In this document: one piece after another, positions 58,761 through 63,881 of the stretch
Layout of the letters: each line of letters opens with the position of its first letter
Position numbering within the stretch: position 1 is the stretch's first letter
From: Planctomycetota bacterium
GTDB taxonomy: Bacteria > Planctomycetota > MHYJ01 > WSZJ01
Reading direction: 5' to 3'
Assembly: GCA_009773755.1 (NCBI GenBank)
Contig: WSZJ01000002.1
Location: forward strand, 1 to 63,881
DNA length: 63,881 nt
Made by a program: the position numbers and the translations under genes
The notes under the pieces: generated by a model
Databases searched by the model: none
Told to the model about the DNA's origin: nothing
Seen by the model: only the letters and a program-made list of their open reading frames with translations

Positions 58761-60986
58761 ATGCGCTCCCTTCGCTTTATCGCAATCGTCCCGCTTTTCT
58801 CGCTCGCATCCGCCGCGCTCGCAGAAAGTCCCGCGGAACTCAAGACTCGACTCGCGGACAGCCGCCTCGTCTTCGGGACGGACTCGATCGCGCCGGCGCG
58901 CGTCCTCCCGGCGGCCGCGCGCGAGGAACGCATCGGCAAGCATGTGCTCTCGCTGTCGGGTGGCGAGATTCGCGAATGGCGAGAAGGGACGAAAGATCCC
59001 GCGTGGATCGCGACGGTTCCTGGAGACCAGAAGATCTGGCACCTTGCGGGCGACGGCGACTGCGCCTGGGTCCTGACATACGAAGTGACGGCCAACGGGA
59101 ATTTCAAGGGCTTTGACCCCGAAGTCCGCGTGCGCGCGCTGGACCTCGTGAAGGGCGAGTGGAAGGAGGACCTCCGCGTCGGGTCGGGGAAGGACGGGGG
59201 CCCGAAGCCTCTTCAGATCAACGCCATCCGGCCGGGGCCGGGGCTTCTGGCTGTGCTGAGCCTGTGGGGAACGCAGGCGAAGGAGAAGAACGAGGGCGAC
59301 GACCTGACGCACTACCAGGTGGACTGCTTCAAGTTCGGGGAAGCGAAGCCGGCCTGGAGCCGGCGTTTCGACCTGGGAGAAACGCGCGCCGACGACCGGG
59401 CGATGGTCTGGGGGATCCCGGGGCCGCGTTACGCGGGTTCCGAGATTCAGCCGCTGACGTGGATGGACGACGAACTGCTGGTGTGCGCGGAAGCGCAACA
59501 GCCGCTTCTGCTGCTGAGCAGCACCTCCGGCCGTCAGCTCTGGAAACTGGACCGCGTCTGGGAATTCGAGCGCGGGTACGTGGGGCCCAGCTGCTATTCC
59601 TTCTATATCGGGAGGCTCAGGCTCGAGTCCTTCGGCCCCCGGAAGGAAGACGGCGAGGCCGTCGCGGAGAGGCGCAAGGCGTTCGACGCACAGTGGTCGG
59701 CCTCGATCATCGGCGGCCCGGTGGTTGTGCCGCTGGCCGACGGGCGCCGAGGCGACGATTACAGCATCTTTGTTGCGGTGCTGAAGTGCCCGGCCGAGGG
59801 GCCGAGCTACCTGTCGGACTGCCTGGTCTACGAGTTCAACGAGAAGGGGGCACCGATCTCGATCGGTAAGCTGCCGCAGCTGGTCGAAGGAGGCTCGTTC
59901 CGGGTTTCCGCCGGGGGCGTGCTGTGGCGCGGGCAGAACGAGTCGTTCGCGCGGCTGTCGGCGGCGCGCCGTGCCCCGGAGGTGACGATGGGCGGCGGCG
60001 GGCCGGACTGCACCGCGCGTCTCGAATGGTTCCGTCAGGTGAGCACCGAACCGCACACGGCGTGGTTCACGTCGGGCCTCGCGGGCGACCCGGTCGCCTT
60101 CGGGGACCGCCAGGTGTTCTCCCTGAGCCAGGGCGGCTTCGTGCGCGAGAAGGACAAGGGGGTCTACTCGTTCCCGCTGGACGCGATCGCGATCGCGGAC
60201 GGCGCCGGCGAATCACTCGTGCTCGACGTCCCGTTCGACGGCGAGTTCCCATTGCCGACCAACAACGTCGGGAGCAGCGGCACCCACGTCTGGACGCGAA
60301 GCTTCCACCTGCGAGCGATCACCGTCCTGGAAGCGCGCGGCTCGAGGCTGACGATCACGCTCGGCCGCGAAGGAGGCGCCGACGCGCTCGAGTTCGACCT
60401 CGCGGCGACGAAACTCTTCGCAGGGCCATCCAGGGACCCCGGGGCGAAGCTGCTGGACGCCGCACGGGCGCGGGTGAAGGAAATGAAAGACGTGAATGCG
60501 CTCAGCGCGGAGGGATTCCCTCCGCTCTTCGACGCCATTCACCAGGGACCTCTTGCAGTCAAGGCTCTGCTCGAGGCCGGCTCGGACCCGCGCATCCCGG
60601 CGAAGAACGGCTCCACGCCGCTTCTGTCCGCTGCCCTCTACGGAAACGCCGACGTCGTCGAGATGCTCCTCAAGGCAGGCGCCGACGCGCGCGGCAACCC
60701 GGATCTCCTTGTCTGGGCCGCCTACGCTAGCCGGCAGTCCGGCCGGAAGCTGCGTCTTCTCATCGCCGCCGGGGCGGACCCCAACGCGCCCGACAGGAAA
60801 CGCGGATACACGCCCCTCATGACCGCTGCCCAGAACGGCAACGTCACCGGCGTCGAAGTCCTCCTCGCTGCGGGGGCGTCCGTCGAAGGAAAGAACAACG
60901 ACGGCAAGACCGCCCTGGAACTTGCGAGGGACGGAAAGCACCAGGACGTGGTGGAGATCCTGGAGGAGCGCAGCAAGGCGAAGTGA
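58761..60986 (+). CDS. Secreted protein with C-terminal ankyrin repeats
   Basis: The product has 741 residues with a signal peptide (MRSLRFIAIVPLFSLASAALA). Residues of about 30-590 look like beta-propeller-type strands without clear family motifs (DDELLVCAEAQQPLLLLSST, then GRQLWKLDRVWEFERGYVGP). The last 140 residues are four ankyrin repeats: GFPPLFDAIHQGPLAVKALL, GSTPLLSAALYGNADVVEML, YTPLMTAAQNGNVTGVEVLL and KTALELARDGKHQDVVEILE. GAGGAG lies 7 nt before the ATG. A periplasmic binding or scaffold role is likely. Confidence 0.8.
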   Translation: MRSLRFIAIVPLFSLASAALAESPAELKTRLADSRLVFGTDSIAPARVLPAAAREERIGKHVLSLSGGEIREWREGTKDPAWIATVPGDQKIWHLAGDGDCAWVLTYEVTANGNFKGFDPEVRVRALDLVKGEWKEDLRVGSGKDGGPKPLQINAIRPGPGLLAVLSLWGTQAKEKNEGDDLTHYQVDCFKFGEAKPAWSRRFDLGETRADDRAMVWGIPGPRYAGSEIQPLTWMDDELLVCAEAQQPLLLLSSTSGRQLWKLDRVWEFERGYVGPSCYSFYIGRLRLESFGPRKEDGEAVAERRKAFDAQWSASIIGGPVVVPLADGRRGDDYSIFVAVLKCPAEGPSYLSDCLVYEFNEKGAPISIGKLPQLVEGGSFRVSAGGVLWRGQNESFARLSAARRAPEVTMGGGGPDCTARLEWFRQVSTEPHTAWFTSGLAGDPVAFGDRQVFSLSQGGFVREKDKGVYSFPLDAIAIADGAGESLVLDVPFDGEFPLPTNNVGSSGTHVWTRSFHLRAITVLEARGSRLTITLGREGGADALEFDLAATKLFAGPSRDPGAKLLDAARARVKEMKDVNALSAEGFPPLFDAIHQGPLAVKALLEAGSDPRIPAKNGSTPLLSAALYGNADVVEMLLKAGADARGNPDLLVWAAYASRQSGRKLRLLIAAGADPNAPDRKRGYTPLMTAAQNGNVTGVEVLLAAGASVEGKNNDGKTALELARDGKHQDVVEILEERSKAK

Positions 60987-61053
60987 TACCGGGCAGCAGG
61001 AACGGCAGGAGCCGGAACGACGATTCGCAGCGGGCGGTTCGTACGATGTCGCT

Positions 61054-62442
61054 GTGCACGCCGAGAGTGTTTACCTGTTCCTCCACGCCCTCCTGCGCGA
61101 CGCCGCCTACCAGCTTCAGCTCCCCGGCGACCGCGCGCGGCTGCATGCGCTGGCGTTCGAGGTCATCGAACAGCTCGCGGGTGGAAGCGCTCCCGAGTCG
61201 CGCCTGACGGAATTCGCGGGCCGCAGCTTCGAGCCTCACGCGACGGATCCATTTGCGCTGGAGCTTGCGGACCACGCGGGGCGAGGGCAGGGGGAGGGCG
61301 GCCCGGCGCAAGCGAAATACCTGTGCCGGGCGGCGGAATTCGCGGAGCGGCAGCACCGTGGTGAGGAAGCGGAGCGATTGTGGAAGCGGCACGCGGGATG
61401 CGTTTCGGGGATCGAGAGGGCGGAATCGCTTCGGAAGTCCGCGATGGTGGCGCAGCGCGCGGGCCGGCCCGGGAGCGCCGAGCCGTCGTACAACGAGGCG
61501 CTGGCGCTCTTCCGGCAATCCGGCCGCAAGCGCATGGAGGGCATTGTTCTCGGGAACATGTCCGCGATGCATCGGGAAGTGGGACGGTTCGAGGAATCCG
61601 AGCGGTGTTGCCGCGAGTCGCTCGCCATTCTGAGGGAATTGGGAGCCGGACAGCTGGACGTGGTCGCCCTGTCCGGGCTGGCGGTCCTGTACCAGGAGAC
61701 CGGCCGGATCCGGGAGGCGGAAGAGGCGTTCGAAGAAGCGCTCGCGCATGAGCGCCGCCTGGGCCGGAGGAAGTCCGAGGGGATCACCCTGGGAAACCTG
61801 GGGGCGCTCTACAAGGAGAGCGGGAGGATCGAGCAGGCGGAGAGGTCTTTCGACCTCGCGCTCGCCGCCAATCGCGAAGTCGGGAACCGGCGGTCCGAGG
61901 GAATCGTGCTGGGGTACCTGGCGAGCGTGTACCGCGAGAGCGGGCGGGCGGATCAGGCGGAGCGGGCCCGCGAGCAGTCGCTCGCGATTCATCGCGAAGT
62001 CGGCAACAGGCGCTTCCTCGGCATCACGCTGGGGAATATGGCCAACTCCTACGTCGAGAGCGGCCGTGCTTCGGAGGCCGAGCCCATTTTCGAGGAAGCG
62101 CTCGCTATTCACCGGGAGGTCGGCAACGTGCGGTCCGAAGGGGTGACGCTGGGAAACATGGCGGTCATGTACCGGGAGACCGGGAGGCCGGAGCGGTCGC
62201 GGGAATTCTCCTTGCGCGCCATTTCCATTCACCGCGAATTTGGAAATCGGCGCTTCCTCGGCGCGCACCTCTGCGACTTCGGAATTCTGCTGCTGCAGGA
62301 GGAAGGCCCGGGGCGGGCGCGAGAGATCTGGCAGGAAGGCGCGGTGGTTTTGCGCGAGGTCGGCGACGTCGAGCTGTTGCAGCGCAAGAGAACGACCTTG
62401 AGGGAACTCTGCGCCAAGTCGGGAGTGGTGGCATTTGCGTGA
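61054..62442 (+). CDS. TPR protein with a headless STAND-like N-terminus (second copy)
   Basis: The product has 462 residues from the GTG at 61054. It begins VHAESVYLFLHALLRDAAYQ, then LQLPGDRARLHALAFEVIEQ, like the copy at 57132, and then carries about eight 40-residue TPR units (LGNLGALYKESGRIEQAERS, LGNMAVMYRETGRPERSREF). The start has no clear ribosome site and the reading frame is open upstream into the ankyrin gene, so a longer form is possible. The last module ends DVELLQRKRTTLRELCAKSG, similar to the remnant at 63540. Confidence 0.75.
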   Translation: MHAESVYLFLHALLRDAAYQLQLPGDRARLHALAFEVIEQLAGGSAPESRLTEFAGRSFEPHATDPFALELADHAGRGQGEGGPAQAKYLCRAAEFAERQHRGEEAERLWKRHAGCVSGIERAESLRKSAMVAQRAGRPGSAEPSYNEALALFRQSGRKRMEGIVLGNMSAMHREVGRFEESERCCRESLAILRELGAGQLDVVALSGLAVLYQETGRIREAEEAFEEALAHERRLGRRKSEGITLGNLGALYKESGRIEQAERSFDLALAANREVGNRRSEGIVLGYLASVYRESGRADQAERAREQSLAIHREVGNRRFLGITLGNMANSYVESGRASEAEPIFEEALAIHREVGNVRSEGVTLGNMAVMYRETGRPERSREFSLRAISIHREFGNRRFLGAHLCDFGILLLQEEGPGRAREIWQEGAVVLREVGDVELLQRKRTTLRELCAKSGVVAFA

Positions 62443-62512
62443 ACGCGTAAGCGCTGGCGACGCCCCTCCCCTGCGGAGTATCGTGGGCGGCGCTTCCCGA
62501 AAGGAGACTTCC

Positions 62513-63535
62513 ATGCAGAGGACATTCGCGACGGCCTGCGTCCTTGCTTTGGCCTTCTTCTCGCGCGTGGGCGCGGATCCGGCGAAAGAGATAGCGGACC
62601 TGGAGAAGAAGTTCGAGGGATCTTCGAAGCCTCGGAAAGAGAACTACGCGGAGCTGCGGCCGGAATTCGAGGCCTTCGCGAAGAAGCATGCGGGGACGGC
62701 GGAGGGGCTGAAGGCGAAGCTCTGGCTTCTGCAGAACACGTGGTGGGTGAAGGACGACAAGGGGACGATGGAGGACGCGGCGGCGGCGCTGGCGGACGGG
62801 ATGTTGAAGGAGTACGCGAAGTTCGAGGACCTCGCGCGGGTCGCGGAGTGGGGGTACGTTTTCCGGAAAGAGAAGCACGCGGAGCTGCTGGCCGCGCTGA
62901 TGGCGGCGGACCGGCCGGACGCGGTGCGCGCGGCGGCGGGGCTGGCGAACGCGATTCGGGTGAAGAAGGCCGGGAATCCGCGCGAGGCGAAGCCGCTTTT
63001 CGAGGCGGTGGCGAAGGACTTCGGAAGGCTCAAGCAGGGCACCACGACCTACGCCGCGCTCGCCGACGCTCATGTCAACGAGCACGCGCTGGGCAGCCTC
63101 GCCGTGGGCAAGCCCGCGCCGGAGATCACGGGCTTTTCGCCCGACGGCCGACCGATGAAACTCTCCGACTACAAGGGGCGCGTCGTCGTCATCGATTTCT
63201 TCGGCGACTGGTGAGGCCCGTGCAAGGGGATGTACCCGCACGAGCGGTCGCTCGTGGAACGCCTGAAGGACGAGAAGTTCACGCTCCTCGGCATCGACAG
63301 CGACAAGACGCCGGAGATTTACGCGGACGCGGCGAAGCGCGAGAAGATCACCTGGCCGGTCATGTTCGACGGCGGCTCGGTTCACGGTCCGATCGCCACG
63401 CAGTGGCAGGTGACCGGCTGGCCCACGATCTACGTGCTCGACTCGAAAGGGGTGATCCGGTTCAAGGGGCTGCGCGACAAACTGCTGGAAGAGGCGGTTG
63501 ATGAGCTGCTGGCGGAGATGAAGAAGGAGAAGTAA
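62513..63535 (+). CDS. Secreted TlpA/thioredoxin-fold selenoprotein (UGA at 63212-63214)
   Basis: The product has 340 residues if UGA is read through. AAAGGAG lies 6 nt before the ATG. A signal peptide (about 1-22) is followed by a helical region (about 25-200) and then a TlpA-like domain: GKPAPEITGFSPDGRPMKLS, VVVIDFFGDW, then the in-frame TGA (residue 234) and GPCKGMYPHE. The pattern W-TGA-G-P-C replaces WCGPC, so UGA stands exactly where the first active cysteine is expected (Sec234, C237). The frame then continues to a normal end with TGWPTIYVLDSKGVIRFKG, including the cis-Pro. A hairpin with a G at the loop start follows the UGA. A base error or a pseudogene is the alternative. Confidence 0.85.
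63219..63242 (+). promoter_or_regulatory. Candidate bacterial SECIS hairpin
   Basis: CGTGC (63219-63223) pairs with GCACG (63238-63242); after an AA bulge GGG (63226-63228) pairs with CCC (63235-63237), leaving a 6-nt loop GATGTA that begins with G. It starts 4 nt after the UGA and its loop begins 15 nt after it, close to the position of SelB-binding hairpins in bacterial selenoprotein mRNAs. Confidence 0.65.
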
Positions 63536-63539
63536 GTCG

Positions 63540-63650
63540 TTCCTCGTCTTCCGCGAGCTGGGCGACTCCGCGCAGTTGGAGCTTCAATCCGCTTCCCTGC
63601 GCAAAGCCTGCGCGAGGGCGGGGGTCGAAATGCCCAGTGGCGAGTGTTGA
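63540..63650 (+). pseudogene. C-terminal remnant of a TPR-family gene
   Basis: The 36-residue frame FLVFRELGDSAQLELQSASL, then RKACARAGVEMPSGEC and stop, aligns with the ends of the TPR genes at 57132 (DILRRLGDAHSLKTRMDSMK) and 61054 (VVLREVGDVELLQRKRTTLR). It begins 4 bp after the selenoprotein stop with no start or TPR body, so it is the tail of a lost copy. Confidence 0.65.
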
Positions 63651-63744
63651 GTATTGAGAATTGAGTGACGGCCAAACGGCAAGGAAGGCAAGCTGCCCTC
63701 GCCACTCCTCACTGCTCCCTACTCAACACTCAACACTCAACACT
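63636..63744. repeat. Intergenic tandem-arm hairpin (CAACACT unit)
   Basis: The left arm (63636-63667, GTTGAGTATTGAGAATTGAG) and the right arm (63700-63744, repeats of ACTCAACACTCAACACT) are complementary around a loop of about 32 nt. It lies between the TPR remnant and the next gene start. Confidence 0.7.
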
Positions 63745-63755
63745 AGAATTTTCAG

Positions 63756-63881
63756 ATGATCGCGGAAACAGCTTACTTATTCCGTCACGCCCTCCTCCGC
63801 GACGCGGCGTACCAGCTCCAGCTCCCCGGCGACCGCGCGCGGCTGCACGGGATTGCGCTCCGCGCAATTGAAGCGCTCTGC
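63756..63881 (+). CDS. Third gene with the headless STAND-like N-terminus (partial)
   Basis: The frame is open to the window end. It starts MIAETAYLFRHALLRDAAYQ, then LQLPGDRARLHGIALRAIEA, nearly the same as the other two copies, here with a clear ATG. TPR units would be expected next, but the window ends after 42 codons. Confidence 0.7.
   Translation, partial: MIAETAYLFRHALLRDAAYQLQLPGDRARLHGIALRAIEALC

Noticed and set aside
62435-63214. Two separate genes: a helical protein ending at the UGA and a small thioredoxin from 63230
   Set aside because: The UGA falls inside the WCGPC motif and the frame is continuous, so one Sec-containing protein is the better reading. The second part alone would lack half of the active site.

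Overview
The window is high-GC bacterial DNA with short lipoprotein and signal-peptide genes, HEAT, TPR, ankyrin, PQQ-propeller and beta-helix proteins, a SEC-C protein and few long operons. This style is typical of Planctomycetota or a similar uncultured soil or groundwater lineage. No rRNA or ribosomal gene is present, so the assignment is an inference.

Layout. (1) 1-17,150 is chromosomal. It holds a GTGA-coupled hbd/SRPBCC pair next to an acetyl-CoA acetyltransferase, two tandem secreted proteins with a papain-like Cys/His pattern, a PQQ-like propeller, two HEAT-type secreted proteins, two secreted esterases with a parvulin-like tail (one frameshifted) around a lipoprotein MsrA, a VOC lipoprotein, a NosD-like beta-helix/PA14 lipoprotein, a TPR protein and a SEC-C protein. 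Many intergenic gaps carry long hairpins whose arms are short tandem repeats, with a different unit at nearly every site. (2) 17,181-17,252 is tRNA-Thr(CGT). (3) About 17,210-55,164 is a 38-kb integrative element inserted in that tRNA gene. A 49-bp direct repeat covering the 5' half of the tRNA bounds it. A tyrosine integrase sits at the left end and paired arm-type motifs lie at both ends. (4) 55,440-63,881 is chromosomal again: a SWIM protein, three TPR genes or gene starts that share one headless STAND-like N-terminus, an ankyrin protein, and a thioredoxin-fold protein whose active site reads W-UGA-G-P-C.

The element looks like a self-moving, defence-carrying platform. Mobility and replication: integrase, small RHH and excisionase-like regulators, a soluble FtsK-type translocase, phased iterons at 49.75-50.15 kb, and a coupled operon of HTH protein, Toprim protein and DUF3987 protein. 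No relaxase or type IV secretion gene is visible, so the plan resembles actinobacterial AICEs. Defence and cargo: a nuclease/Ski2-like helicase pair resembling Hachiman, an HNH nuclease, an Mrr-like endonuclease, a TIGR02391 protein, an orphan class III nucleotidyl cyclase, a coupled type III-like restriction operon (Res, Mod, RelE-like/UvrD fusion, NucS-like/DUF4268), two small nuclease-fold candidates, an eight-module helix-turn-helix protein, and a Ser/Thr kinase flanked by two membrane-associated proteins.

The strongest candidates for something new are the selenocysteine thioredoxin at 62,513-63,535, the AICE-like element that replaces the 5' half and promoter of a tRNA gene, and the eight-module DNA-binding protein at 42,791-44,116.
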